Source: Elysia crispata (taxonomy: Eukaryota > Mollusca > Gastropoda > Plakobranchidae). From it: a DNA stretch of 64,000 bases. Below, piece after piece: positions 12,601-25,065 of the stretch. The stretch is from assembly GCA_033675545.1 (NCBI GenBank), contig JAWDGP010004927.1, positions 1,973,501 to 2,037,500 of the forward strand. The letters run 5' to 3'. The position numbers were made by a program, and so were the translations under genes. Numbering within the stretch: the stretch's first letter is position 1; each line of letters begins with the position of its first letter. Below the pieces are notes generated by a model. That model did not search any database. It saw only the letters and a list, made by a program, of their open reading frames with translations, and was not told the DNA's origin.

Positions 12601-15600
12601 TTGTGACTAATATGAGTTGGATGTCGAATAATTGAATATGAGAAGAAAAGATCTTCAAACTAGATAATTTTCTTTTTTTTCTACATTCCCTCAGAGAATT
12701 CTGATAATTTCATGCACTTTTCATCACTTAGGAGCTATGTGAAATATATTTTACTAAATGTGAAAACTTTTATGTGAGATATGGCAACGTGGGACTCATT
12801 TGGACATACATATCGTAGAAGTCGTTTTGACAAACGGAGCAAAACATACAGATTAGAATGGATTTCTCTTGTCTTCATACAAAATATTTAAGAATGTAAA
12901 TCTCATTTTGTCCATGCAATTCGCAGATGATGGTAGTGCTGGTGGATAAACTGCTAAGGACGGAGGTTGTAGACTGCTCCTCTGTGGCAAACTGGCTCTT
13001 TTCCTTTGAAATGCAGCATGATTTTACCAGGTAAATTGCAGAGCTGTGAACTTTAACAGAGTTCAGAATTTTTCTAAAATTATACATTCAACACTGCTTA
13101 ATTCTATCTTCCGGGGTAATAACTAATAACATCAACTTATATGAAAAATCGAGTTAAGTTAATCAAGAAGTTATCTCCCTAGAAAAAAAAACTGTAAAAT
13201 ATTAATTAATTTATACCATGCTAATGTAAGCAGACTTTTAAACTTGTGTGTTTGTTTTGATTTTTCTACTTTATTTTGTTTTTGTTATTGAAAAAATTAT
13301 TTTCCCTTATTTTGTTTTTATTTTAGCCTGTTTCTGCAATGTTCTTTACTCTTCACTATGACCAAATAGTTCCATTATATGTTTAAGTGTCAGGGTTATT
13401 ACTTATATATAATAAGTTTTGCGTCTGCCATTGGTATAAATTTTTGCATTTTGTTTTATTTTCAATAGAGAACTGGTAAGGAGAAATCAATCTGGTTCTG
13501 ATGCTAAGCCTATCTTGCTGTTGGATCAAGATGAAATGTATTCTCCCTTAGAATTTTATATCAATCAGCATGCAAAAAGAATCTCAATAATAAAGCCGAT
13601 AGTCCTGGTCCTAAGCCCTACAAGCCGGGGTTAGATGGGTGGGCATTGTTCAATCAACCAATCACACTTCTCGCAGGAAGCAAGTCTCGCCTACAAACAC
13701 AATGTGCGCAAATTGTAAATCTACGTAATTAAAGCACATTGCTCTTGGAGCCGAGGAAAGATGGGATGGGAGAACAGTGTTCAATCAACCAATTACAGTC
13801 TTTGGCAGATCTAACCGACAAACATAATGTACGAAAAATGTAGGCCTAGATCTAAGCTAAAAGTAACATCGAATTTGCTAGGCCTAGCCCTACATGTGAG
13901 CAGTGTTCAAATTCAATCACAAACAATCATAGAGGAGACAGGGCTAGCCTACAAATTAACACAATGCACGCAAAATGTACTATAACAATCAATAAATCGA
14001 CGTAAACGGCTTAAGTAGTGTCCACTGTACTGGATTTTCCATGAAGTAAATCTGCAGGAATGATGCTTTGTTACTTCATCTCGAAGACAAGCTATTCTTT
14101 CTTATAAGAATCAAATTTGAAGAACAACATGCAATAGAAAACAAAATTATAAGACTGTCAGACTCAGATTCTTGAGATTCTCAGAGCAAATGGAAAAGGG
14201 GCTTCAGGACTTAGACTCTTGATTTTTTAAAATTCTAGCTTTAGATCTAGTAAGAGTAACATTGAGCCTACTTTTTATTCTGATCTTGAATTCACACACA
14301 GATTTTTAGGTTTAAACCTAGACATGTTTCTTTTAAATGCTGTAGCAGGTCTTTTCTAAGAATGCAAAGGGATCAAAGAATTTCTTATTTCACTTTATTT
14401 CCCTTTTTTGGACTTGAAATAAGTAAATAAATGCAGATATGCTCTACATCTGCATAAGTAACTTGTTGTACATTACACAATGTGCAAGTTTGTGGAAAGC
14501 ATATCAGCTGAAATTCTAGGAATTGCAGTTTTTATTTCAGTTAAAAAAAAACGAGTACAATTCCATTTTTTCATTTGGTTTAAGAGGTTTATTATCAAAG
14601 ACTCCAAGAGACTTCAAATGTTTTTTTTAGTTACTTAAATTAGACAATAATTTCTGCACAAGTGTAACACACCCCAGGAAACTTGTTTTTCATATATATC
14701 TATATATGTGTGTGTGTGTGTGTTATCTGGAATGCAAAGAAAAACTCTTTTTTCCCAATTATTTCAACTAACTTCATCATACATTCAGGTTTTTTCTTCA
14801 AATATCTCAAACTTCAGGATTGTATGGAGTGCTTTGCTGAGGTATGTTCAAGTGCTCTCATGATAGCCTTAGGCTTCTGAAAATGACTCTAGTTCTTGGC
14901 AACTCAACACAGATAGATTTATTCATAGAACACTTGCCTTTCTTTCCCCACCCAGTTTCTATGTGTGGGAGATCATGCACAGCACCATAAAGAAGATGAG
15001 TCGACATGTGGACCAACTACAACAAGAAGTGGACAATGCTCATGACAAGCAAGAAGCTGCTAAGCGAAAGGTCTGCAGCGTTTTGAGTAGTATTGAAATT
15101 TCATTTAGCTGTTGGTATTTTCTTTTCTTTCATTAACGTATCAAAGGAAAATGGATGCCGTAAACTTCGATAGATGTACAAAGTCAAACAATCTTTACTG
15201 TAGTGTTTTCAATGTCACCTTCCTTGCTAAAATTCCTTTTGAAATGATTATAGATTTCAGATGGTAAGGAAAAAAAATAACATAAATAATACTTTATCTG
15301 TCATCATTCAGGAGCAAGATGGTCTGGATGTTCTGGATGATGACGTTCCTACAGATGAGGCCATTGAGAGGATGGAGGAGAGGCTTGAGTCGGCCACCAG
15401 TGCACAGAAAAATTTATTTCTTGTCATTTTCCAGGTATAGTTTAAAAAATACAGCAGAATGCCTTATAATGTATGTTTTGCATCTAAAATCAAATTTAGT
15501 GAGAGTGTGTAATATGCTATTGTCAAGAATAATGTCTTTTAGTTAAAGATTCCTCACCTCAGTATACTGCATAATTTTCCTGGAAGGAGAATTCTTTGGC

Positions 15601-17486
15601 TGAAAATGAAGGCTTTGCGAGAGAGTATAAAGCTTGTTTATTTTTTTATCCTTTTTCTCTTTGTATCCTGAAGATTGCAATTTCATTGCCATATATTTTT
15701 TATCTTAAAAAATTTGAAATAAGAGGGCATATTGGAATGAAACTATCATGAATCAGTGAATCTTCACAAAGAGTTATGCTACCTAGCTGGAAGTGATGAA
15801 CTCTTCTTTAAGTGGTTGTGAGAGTATCAAGCAAGAATGCACATGGTGTGAAATTTGAAATTTAAAAAGGAAAACATATAATGGGTACATGAGAAAATAT
15901 TGGCAACAAAATTATTTACTTCTGCTTAGATCTTCTAAATTGTTTTGATTGTTGAACAGTCATAAAGGAACATAACTTATTGTGAAAAAGCATTACCTAC
16001 AGAACATATTTGCAATATTTTTTATTTCGACTTTGTGGTTCTGGTAAAGTATATACATCACTATATGACTGTCCCTCCTGGCAGAGATTCATCATTGTTC
16101 TGACAGAGCATCTGGCCAGGTGTGAGTCTGCTGGTGTGGACTACAACACTCCATGGTACAAGTGGGTCATTGAGAGGTTACAGCAAGTTTTTCTCATGGT
16201 AGGTCTAACTTGAATCCTGTTCTTTTTTGTTCCCACATTATTCAAATGTATTCATAAGCATATTCCGCGTTTAGTTTTACTTGCTTACTCTTGGTTTAAT
16301 CACTGCTTAGTTTTACTACTTTATATCAAACAAGAAAACTGTTCCATTTTAATACTTTTGTAAATTGTGGCGTGTTCTTAAAAACTAATGCTTGGTTACT
16401 GGCACTGAACAATTTATTCTTCATTGCCTCAGCAGCAAAATTGGCCCAAGCTTTAAAAAAAACACAATTAGCTTATTGAGATAGACCTTTTTGGGTTGTG
16501 AGTAAAATTCACTATTTTCACAATTCACTATATGTGAAATACCATTTGGGAACTTATCTGTATGTGTTATGAAGTATTTCTTTAACTTAAAATATCACCA
16601 ATACAATAGGCAGAGAGCAAACTTAAATACCGGGTAAAAAAAAAAGAAAAAAACTTACATTTTATTGTCTTAAACCTTCAAAAATGTTATTTTGACCTTT
16701 TTTTTACAAAAGAGGGGAAAAGAACGTATTTGCGAAACTTTGAAAAAAAAATCATGAAAAAATTAATGAAGCACATCTACTTGACCTTTTTTTAAACAAG
16801 CTCCATGCTAACACAAGCAAAACTACTTGATCATTTTCTTGAAAAGAGTGCTAGCAAAGTAAAGCAAAGAGCACAGAATATGTTTGTTCTGTGATCAAGA
16901 GCTCACAATGCAAATAAACTTAGGCTACATTTAAGATATAACGTAAGCCTTTGAAAACAATATCGAAGCAAACAAACTTATACAAGATTTAAGTAGTGAT
17001 AAAGCTTTTGTCCTAAGAATTTTCATAACTAACTCAGTTTGACATAAAATACAAATTAATATTTTACAATAAAAAATTTATGTGAAATAATCTTGTCTCA
17101 TATCAAATGGTATGCTTCTATGACAAATTAATGAAAATATAAAGATAAAAATCATGCTACCCAATTGCAAAATGTTTGAAATTAACATCTTTTGCCCTAC
17201 ATTTCCAAAATTTGTTAGCACTGAGCTTCATGCATGAGGTAAGCATACCCAAGGGTGATTTCTACAAACCGTTAACAGAGATGTATGTATATTGCAAATG
17301 GATTATTATATTATACACACATATATTTGTTGAAGAAATAATTTCTCTTTGAATATTTCTTTCTTTCCTCAGCATCACGAGCTTGTTTTCCGCTACATCA
17401 ACACCTTAGAGCAGCTGTTGTTCACAAGTGACGTTGATATTCACATCCTTGAAGTGTTCCAGCAGTTCTGTGCCCTCCGTTCTTAA
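653..17486 (+). CDS. NCBP1: Nuclear cap-binding protein subunit 1 (CBP80), complete, 24 coding exons
   Basis: Large subunit of the nuclear cap-binding complex. With NCBP2 (CBP20) it binds the m7G cap of RNA polymerase II transcripts and acts in splicing, export, decay and 3' processing. Exons: 653-701, 2574-2665, 3369-3469, 4620-4704, 4977-5048, 5471-5578, 6476-6523, 6918-6991, 7176-7245, 7525-7740, 8490-8587, 8857-8920, 9449-9559, 9943-10007, 10309-10446, 10683-10786, 11286-11411, 11971-12070, 12240-12333, 12927-13030, 14956-15070, 15312-15434, 16085-16198, 17373-17486. They total 2385 nt and 794 residues, close to the human length of 790, with all phases consistent. The product starts [14 protein letters not shown], followed by a basic nuclear-localisation-like stretch (RGRKRRR). 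MIF4G-type helical repeats follow, with conserved blocks [25 protein letters not shown] and [14 protein letters not shown]. The C-terminus FQQFCALRS matches the family end. A charged coiled coil lies near residues 650-710. Introns 9 and 15 begin with GC; exon 21 has a weak donor (GTCTGC). Identification is essentially certain; individual splice sites are predictions. Confidence 0.97.
7246..7524 (+). other. NCBP1 intron 9, GC-AG type
   Basis: Exon 9 ends CAAGAAGAG and the intron begins GCAAGT, the usual consensus of GC donors. It ends TTCCACAG before TATTTAGACTGC. Only this junction keeps frame and restores the conserved [10 protein letters not shown] boundary. An open frame spans much of the intron but is not conserved with the family. 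Confidence 0.88.
10447..10682 (+). other. NCBP1 intron 15, GC-AG type
   Basis: Exon 15 ends AATGTCTCAG and the intron begins GCAAGT; it ends CACTACCAG before ATTTTCATACCACC. The join gives the conserved CLR-FSYHQR segment in phase 2. Using the GT four bases downstream would shift the frame, so a GC donor is the simplest reading. Confidence 0.88.
13590..14030. repeat. Three diverged tandem copies of a ~130-bp repeat inside NCBP1 intron 20
   Basis: Blocks near 13,640, 13,770 and 13,900 each contain GTTCAATCAACCAATCAC-like sequence, followed about 50-70 bp later by CCTACAAACACAATG and then GCGCAAA or a variant. Divergence between copies is considerable. No coding capacity was seen. It could be an old tandem duplication or a piece of a repetitive element. 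Confidence 0.6.
14703..14721. repeat. Short (TG)n microsatellite in NCBP1 intron 20
   Basis: A run of alternating TG follows a TATA-rich stretch. Simple sequence with no other feature. Confidence 0.8.
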
Positions 17487-18485
17487 ATCAAACATTGTGC
17501 ATCTGTTTATCATCTTTAAATATTGTTAATTTTGTGGCTTTCAGTATCACTGTATTGAAAACCTAGTGCTGGGATGATAAAATGGCAAAAGAAAAATTTT
17601 ACCAATATTCTGTGCTATTCTGCCTGACTGTTACTTTTCTACTTTAAGGTGTTGAAGATGAAAAAAAAGTTATGCTCTAGCTATAGGCATAAGAAAATTA
17701 AAAATTCCAAAACGTTTTCAAGGTTTTATGAGCATTAATGAATAGATCTTCTGTTGTATTACTTGATCAGAACTGGCCTGTTTACCCCGTTGGGTCATAA
17801 CTTAAGATCATATTTCATAATGTTATGAACAGGGAATAATTATTGAGCTTTTCAAGTTGTGCTGAATACAGATTTTTAAGTCCACCTTTTATGTCTCATG
17901 TGTTGGAATCATGCTGGACATATATATATCATTTTTTTTTATTTTTAAAAATTTCCCAGAGGTTCAGCACAGCCTGAATTAAAATTCAGACAATATTTTA
18001 TAGGCTCAGTTTCAGTTTAATTATATTTAAGTTAATACTTTAAAGTTATAACTTAACGTTTCCTCCATCTCAAGTTTCATCACAATGCTGAGATATGCAG
18101 TAACAGTTGGATAAGTTGCAGATCTGTGTCTGAACGAGATTTGCTCCATAAAATCCTTGCGATTATTTTGAAATGGCCAGATTTGAACTAAATTTTGTGC
18201 ATTTTTTAATAAGATTTGAGCTCTGCATACGGATGTGTTTCCAAGCTGTATTTTTTTTTTGTTCTAAATGACAGTTGGTCAGAGCTCATGATTCTTTTTT
18301 TTTTGTTGTGTACAAACAGGACAAATATGCTTTACCTATCTTTACAAAATGATGCTTTCACTAGAGAAGTTGAAGAAAAATAGGTGAAAAAATTTAAGAA
18401 ATTCATGTTGTCATCTGCTGCTCTTTGTTTTAAGTCTGTATCGTTCAGAGGAGAACATACGCTTAGTTACACATGTTCTTTTGTG

Positions 18486-18491
18486 AATAAA
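18486..18491 (+). terminator. Candidate NCBP1 polyadenylation signal AATAAA
   Basis: AATAAA lies 1.0 kb after the NCBP1 stop codon in the same strand (context TTGTGAATAAAGTATC), with no other gene between. It would give a 3' UTR of about 1 kb. Other near-consensus hexamers exist, so the site used is inferred. Confidence 0.55.
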
Positions 18492-18509
18492 GTATCTGGC
18501 TATTTCAAC

Positions 18510-19480
18510 TGGTCAACAACTTTTTCTTTCTAAGTTCTTGTGTACTGGCAATTTCAAGAGACACAGAAATGGAAATAAACCAGAATAAAAGGCATTGCAA
18601 TTCCAGAGGTAATGGATGATAGCAGTATTCCATCCCCTGCTTGGTATTTTGTTACACTTTTTGCAAAGATATGGTTGGACTTCTATAAAAAAAAAAATTA
18701 AAAAAACCAGCAAATTCAAGACATTACAACTTTCCCTTAGCAGGCCTCAGCACATAACAATATTTGCCACTTTTGCATGGATTCCTAACACAGATAGAGG
18801 GAGAGAGAGAGAGAGAGTAGAAGGAAGGGAAAAGGATGTGTGTGTGGGGATAGTCATTTTTGTGCAGATCACAACACTGTTGACTGCTGCAATTTTCAAA
18901 TTAGAAGTCTACAATATCACATGCACCTCAAAAAGAAAAGTACATGTACATTGGTTCAATGAATGTTAGAAACTCAATGGAATAGTGTACCATATTATTA
19001 ACAATATCTATTGACGAAAGACCACAAAAACATTGTACTAATATTGAAAAAAAAGGAATCAAAGCACAGAAACAAATACTTCCATTCCAGAAACTTCATC
19101 AAAATGTAGTCGCAAATTTAAAAGAGACAAATAGCAGTTTTCCAATTGACTTAAACAAAGCATTTTCTTTATCATGCTCAAATGAAAGCAACTTACACAG
19201 TAAATCCAAAGTCTGCAGTATTAAGTGCAATGGTTTTTGGGGAACTCTGAAAAGTGCTTTAACTTTTGTGAATATATAAAGTCTGCTGATACATTGAAGA
19301 GTAAGGAGTCGCTACAAATGAGTTATGCTCCCTATAAAACTTACACCTCAAGAAGAAAAAAATGCTAAAACATTAGATCTATCATGTCCAAAATCTTTGA
19401 CCAGGATTGATTCTCGCTCAGGAATTATAATATCACAAAACAATAACAGTAACTCAAAAAATAATTTTAAGATCTCTAAA
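18510..19480. other. Intergenic stretch between convergent genes
   Basis: AT-rich DNA between the 3' ends of NCBP1 and SDHAF4. It contains a short GA/GT-rich patch (18,796-18,845) and nothing coding that I can support. Confidence 0.5.
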
Positions 19481-19482
19481 TT

Positions 19483-19488
19483 TTTATT
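19483..19488 (-). terminator. Candidate SDHAF4 polyadenylation signal AATAAA
   Basis: The complement reads AATAAA about 120 nt after the SDHAF4 stop codon on the same strand. Position and hexamer fit a poly(A) signal; usage is inferred. Confidence 0.55.
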
Positions 19489-19609
19489 TTCGTGCCAGAA
19501 TTATATTTTAACAAGTAAGTCTACGAGGTTAACAGTAAAGTCATACTAACATTTGTTGATTCCAGAGTTCAGTTCAGTTTGTGTAACACTGCAGAGGTAA
19601 AAAGTCTAT

Positions 19610-21254
19610 TTAAAAATCAGTGACTCTCCCCTTTCTCTCCCAGTCTCCATATCGTGTTGGTTCTGGGCCCTTGGGCCCACCGATCTCGCCAGTAATAGGG
19701 TTGATGTTGTCTGGGTAGCGTTCCAGGGGTTCTTTCTCACCCTGAGGCGCTCGTTCTTCTTCCTTTGACTCCCACTTGTCATCAAATTTTCCAGCTGGTG
19801 TTTTGCCTTTCCTGGCTCCAGATGAAGCCTTAGATTTGGAATCATCAGATGCAAGGCGGACATTGCACGTCAAAGATGGAGAGCGAGTTAAGCAGGCAGA
19901 CAACAATGGAGTACCTTGTAAAAGAAAGAAAAAAGACTTCAAGATGTATATCTTCCACTGGAAGAGTAAAATGCCATTGTTGGCCGTTTTGTATATTGAA
20001 TATGCCACATGAGAGTATCTATGGTATTACATCTTAGGTCCATTGAGCTGAAACCTTTATTTGTCTGAAATGAAATCAGGGGACATGACTCCAGTACTCT
20101 CCACCACCCTTTTTCTCTTACGTTCAGTGCAGTGTCAAGACAATAATAGATGTGAATCTCTGCCTTCCAAATCAAAATGTAAATTAAGACTGTTTTAAAA
20201 TTTGCTTAATGGCTGATATTTCAAAGTGCAACAGGAGTGAACATTAAACTTTCAAGCAAGAAATAAATACTGGAATTAATACATCCCATATAATTTTCAA
20301 ATAAAAATCACTTGCTGAGATATCATGCCACGATCAGCTCCTTAAAAAATCATCAAAGCTTCACATCTCTGCACCTTTGAGTTCTCAGTTATCATTTAAG
20401 TTTTTTGGGTCTAGTGAAGATCACTGTACAACCAATCGCATAAAAATTAAAACCAAGGCTTTCCAGTTGCCCTCATATCTTGGTAAATTTGCAGATATGG
20501 ACCCAACTTTGTTTAAGCTTAAATAATTACATGTTTCTTAATGAGTTTGGAGTGCCAAAAACGAATAAGAAAGTTTTATTCTTTGCAAATAAATACTTTT
20601 TTTAAGATATAAGCATTTTTGTCTTACACTTTTTCCTGATGTTTGTCCTGGTTCTGTATACCAATATGCTTACAAGTGCTTTTGCCTGCTTTACTTATTG
20701 TTGACCCCAGCAGCCAACCTCTACCCATAGTGGTTCCAAGGTATGCACGCAATTCTGAAACCGGGGGCACTACTTTCTGTTTCCGAAAATGAGGACATAG
20801 GTATAGATGAGAGAGGTCTCATTCATAAAATTAATCTCATTTAATTGATGCTTACTTTACTAATTACTTAATTGCGATGACTTTCACTACCAAAAATGAA
20901 TTGATCTAGGCAAAAGAAAGACAAGGAATAGTTGTCTATGGGAGTTGGGCAGATGTCTCCAAATTTACCCATACTTCTAATGCCATCTCCGTCTCTACAA
21001 CCTAACAACCTAAACCCATAATCAAAATATTTCTCCCTTCCCTTACTACTCTGAAAGCAATGCGAATTTGATATTTACCAGCCCAACTAAGTAATGTTAC
21101 TAATAATTAATATTGTAGAAAAAGTAGTACTAGTAGTAGTTGCAGCAGCAGCAGCAGTAGTAGTCGAAATGGATACTTTACTTGTCTTTAACTGGAACTG
21201 GGGTACAAGTTGTAATAGTCTCTGAGGAAATGTTGCCAGTGATCTTGAAGCCAT
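19610..21254 (-). CDS. SDHAF4: Succinate dehydrogenase assembly factor 4, mitochondrial, 2 coding exons
   Basis: Mitochondrial matrix chaperone that binds flavinylated SDHA and promotes assembly of respiratory complex II. Exon 1 is 21,254-21,182 (73 nt, from ATG) and exon 2 is 19,914-19,610 (305 nt, to the stop). Together they make 378 nt, 125 residues. The donor is CAA|GTAAAG and the acceptor TTTTACAAG|GTACTCC; the phase-1 join gives [11 protein letters not shown] in frame. Residues 1-40 ([20 protein letters not shown] onward) look like a transit peptide: basic, hydroxylated and without acidic residues. The C-terminus carries the family signature: [19 protein letters not shown], then [19 protein letters not shown] Lys/Glu/Ser-rich low-complexity middle is normal for the family, whose human member has 108 residues. 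It converges on NCBP1. The exon 1 assignment rests on phase, splice consensus and transit-peptide character. Confidence 0.93.
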
Positions 21255-21299
21255 TGTATATCTTTCAGAGATTGCTAGATTGCTAGTGAGTATGGGTCC

Positions 21300-22640
21300 T
21301 TTTATCACAGATGAAAACTACTCAAATCTGCTGTTTGCAAATATCCTATGCTGAGCTTGGTCATAAAAGGAAACGCAGAAGGCCCAAACTCTATAATTAG
21401 ATCTAAACCGGCTTTGTTATTTAACAAAGGAAGGAAAGGGTATAATGCCTCTTGTGTGGCACCAGACTGAGGTCAGTTGTTATTAAATGAAAGTTATTCC
21501 GTTTACTGTAAGTTCCCACTGAGTAACAACATCTGCATTTTGGATTTAACCATTGAATCTCAAAAAGTAGAACATGTAAACAACATTAAACCGAAACGAA
21601 GCGAAATCCAGAATTTCCTGCCATGAATTCTTCTAAACAGTCATACACGTTTTATACCTTGAAACATTGATGCTCAAACATTGTAAGTACTACTAATTGC
21701 AACACTTCAGGGATGAAGAAAATCTAATTTAGAGCTAAGAAAGGTTACTCACTGAGTTTTGTGGTACTAATTTTTTGCATAGAACTCGTGAGAATGTAAT
21801 CTAGCTCTAGATCTAGAGGTATAAACTTGTCAAGTCAAGCATTTTAAATTAAATTGATTTTTTTTTTAACTGTTGTTGCTTTTCCTGCTCCTATAATAAC
21901 TCCTACCAAAATGTTCTTAACTAATAGGATTATTGCAATCTAACTAACCAGTACCCATATGTTCAAGATCTAGATCTAGTCCTGGTATAATAACAACATA
22001 CAAATAACCTACTGACTAAACAAACAAATTATGGTGGAAGAGCTCGTTTGAACTGAAATTTACAGCTATGCACACGCTTGATGGAAAGGAATCAAACAAT
22101 AGAACTAAAGATGGAAATGAGGACACAGACTCTGTCTATTTGTTTGGCTGTCATTCTTTTTAATTGGCAAACTTGTGGATGCACAACTTATCTGAAATGG
22201 ATGACACTACCCCAGCATTCAACTGCCATGCTTTTTGTGTGCTCTGCATATATACTGAATCACCACACTCTTTCCCATCTTGTTACAAGATCGTGACAAC
22301 AATATAACCAAACGGGACAGCAAAACACAATGCGTGCCCTGGGGAAGATGTCCTTTTGTGCTGCCTGTATAAAATAATTAGGTAGGTAAGCTGTACTGAA
22401 TTTAGGAGCTTCTTGAATAGCTGGGTATGCTGAAAATGTTAGATGAGGTCTACAGGCTGTTGAGGGGGGAAAGGGGGGGAACCAAGAGAGCATTTGCTAG
22501 TAGCCAACGATGGCCTTTTCAGGATGGCGATGAAACTGAAGTAGTTAGTCTTGGCTGAGAAAGTCTGCAGCCTTGACTTTCTTTCTACTCTATCAAAAAT
22601 GAGAGAGAGGATTGTGTTGTTCGGGACATTAATCCCATTT
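21300..22640. other. Upstream of SDHAF4, no gene seen
   Basis: AT-rich DNA with several AGATCTAG words (about 21,808 and 21,968). No exon-like segment with good splice sites was recognised. The small open frames around 22,078-22,493 have no recognisable content. Confidence 0.5.
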
Positions 22641-22645
22641 TAGGG

Positions 22646-22870
22646 TAGGGGATCAGATAGCTCAGTTGATAATACATTTCACTGATACTTAGGAAAAGTT
22701 TGATCTCTGGCTGGGACTTTTTGTGTTGTGATCAGTTCCTATCTCACAACTGCCATGTCTGCATCAGATTCTTCACAAAATTTAGAAGATGCAAAATCAA
22801 AGTAATATATGGTACTTGGGAACCATATCTCTGAATTTAATGTCACCTGTGCTTTGTCATTAGGGCCTTA
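22646..22870 (+). mobile_element. Degenerate tRNA-derived SINE (candidate)
   Basis: The segment starts GGGGATCAGATAGCTCAGTT, where TAGCTCAGTTGA closely matches an RNA polymerase III A box. About 35 bp later AGTTTGATCTCTGG resembles a decayed B box. A non-tRNA body follows (GATCAGTTCCTATCTCACAA onward). The tRNA fold is incomplete, so this is not a functional tRNA gene. No second copy was found in the window. Confidence 0.45.
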
Positions 22871-24420
22871 GGGTTGGATACAAAACAAAAACCTCTACAA
22901 TATGTGTTACAGTTGGATCGAGAACTACTGAATTGGTTCTTAGCTTATAATATCCATATCACATTTACATTCTTGTTTTATGATAACTTTATCTAGGCTT
23001 CACAGGAATTAATGTGCTAATAATTATGTGGAAGGAGAGCGCCTATCTAACACACCTTTTTGATGTATAATGCAATGAACATTCCCCCCTCCTCATTTTT
23101 CTGGTATTTGAGGAACAAAGAAGAGATTTTTTATAGAGTCCAACGATTTCAAATGTCCCTTTATTTATGTGTTCCCTTTAACTCAGTTTTTAATCCTTCT
23201 TTTATCAGTTCAATTGAAATTAAGACACAAGCATAAATTCTTGCATCAAATTTGTCATTTAATGAAGAGTCACTGTTCTTACAATTTAAGTTTTGCACAA
23301 TTTGAAGTTGAACTCTTTTCTTGTATGATTAAATTAAATACAACACTCTGCACTGTACATGCTTCCAGTGTAGTGCGAAGGTCGGAAAGATGAATGAATC
23401 TCTTCGTTCTGGTCATTTTATCAAGGGTTGATCTCATGCACTCTTCTGTTTCACCTGTGATACTGTGCTACTAATAAATGGCACAAAAGACAAGCTACCC
23501 CAGTGTAGCTTGGGTGAAAAGCTATGTATTGAAAGATCATTTTAGAATTAGGAGAAAAGAATAATTTGAAAGAAGAAGAAAAATGGATGTTAGTGGATGT
23601 TAATGTAATCTTCGAAACAATAATTCCTACTATCACCAGGCTGAGAGGAAATGAGCAGGGATGCGGTCAGGAAGAGTTTGGACCATGAAGAGGGACAATG
23701 CCAGTATCACAGCCATATTTGGTAAATTGCACCTTTTATCCGTGGTTTACTTTCTTATATGTCCCTTGGTACTGCTAGTCAGTGGATCAAATAAAATAAA
23801 AGATTTCTCCTGAAAAAAAAAAGAATAAAAAGGATGTTGTCTTAATAGCATCTGAGGAAACATGTACATTATTCTAAAGAAAAATTTTAAACCTTCACAC
23901 ACCCACACACCTGCCATAAAAATATTTTTTTAAAGTTCCATAATCAACCCCCAAGTCACTTAAACCCACCTCCCCCACCCCCCACCCCCCTCAAAAAAAA
24001 AAAAAAAGAAGAAGAAGAAAAGAAAAGAATTTAAAAAAGAGTAAACCCTTAAGAATTTATTTGTCCATATGAATTTTAATACTGCTTTTTCTAATGGATT
24101 TAAATATCGCACTTTTCATATTTTTTTTATAACTTGCGTTTGTATGGGAGACAATTCTCTGATTGTACTGCAAGGGAAGAATTTATCTCTAACAGCTAGT
24201 TATCGTCCTTATCCGATCCGAGCAGAGACTTAGGACCCAGCAAAACTGTATGTACGCTGCGTTTTTGTAGTACCTATGAGTGGGAGTTTTTTGTGGTTTA
24301 ACTAATAGTATACTGCCTTGGAACAGTTGAAATATTATCTAGGAAATCGTTTATAATGTTTAGGTTTTTGCACTCCCTTTCCTCGCCCCCTCCCCTCCCC
24401 ACCCATCCCACCCCACACCC
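22871..24420. other. No gene seen; A-, C- and A/G-rich simple stretches
   Basis: Contains a C-rich then A-rich block at 23,960-24,030 and a pyrimidine-rich lead-in to the following CT microsatellite. No coding signal was recognised. Confidence 0.5.
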
Positions 24421-24422
24421 CC

Positions 24423-24425
<3 letters not shown>

Positions 24426-24515
<90 letters not shown>
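24426..24515. repeat. (CT)n microsatellite, ~90 bp
   Basis: Uninterrupted CT dinucleotides after a C-rich stretch. Both strands are open as Ser/Leu or Arg/Glu dipeptides, a trivial result of the repeat. Confidence 0.97.
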
Positions 24516-24517
<2 letters not shown>

Positions 24518-25065
24518 AGATATAGATTATCACTAATAAACAGCAAAATCAATCAACGAACAGTTTATAGACATACTCACTCTTTAACTGGACGAGGTAA
24601 CATCTATGCATATAATCAGGCAAGTGTATACGTGATTCTGATGAGATTGTGAGATTTCACAAAAGCTTTCTCGTACTCATCCTTTAATTGAGCTTCGAGA
24701 GTCAATGCCTAAGACTACCGTTTTTCCAATTTGAAAAAGCCTCGATGTGGAGCTTTCTTTTGGCACGGTAATGTATTATTCAAACCATTATTTTTTTTAA
24801 AACTGTTTATGGTGAGTTGGTTGATCTGGATCACACTTATCATTGGCCTAGAAAAAAATAAAACATATTGTCTCAAAGCCTCGTCAGCTGTGTATGTGTT
24901 TCCTTACCACACATAAGTCAGTGAGACCCATCTTTTGCGCATGCCCAAGAACATGGGGAACAGTATCATGGCTCTCTCCAGAAAACAAGAGTGTAAACTC
25001 AAACACTTTTTTTAAATCAATAATAGAGCGTAATATCTCGTCATTTTTCATCGCTCTCTCACATT

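Noticed and set aside
22646..22720. Functional tRNA gene
   Set aside because: A box is good but the B box and stems are decayed, so a SINE head fits better.
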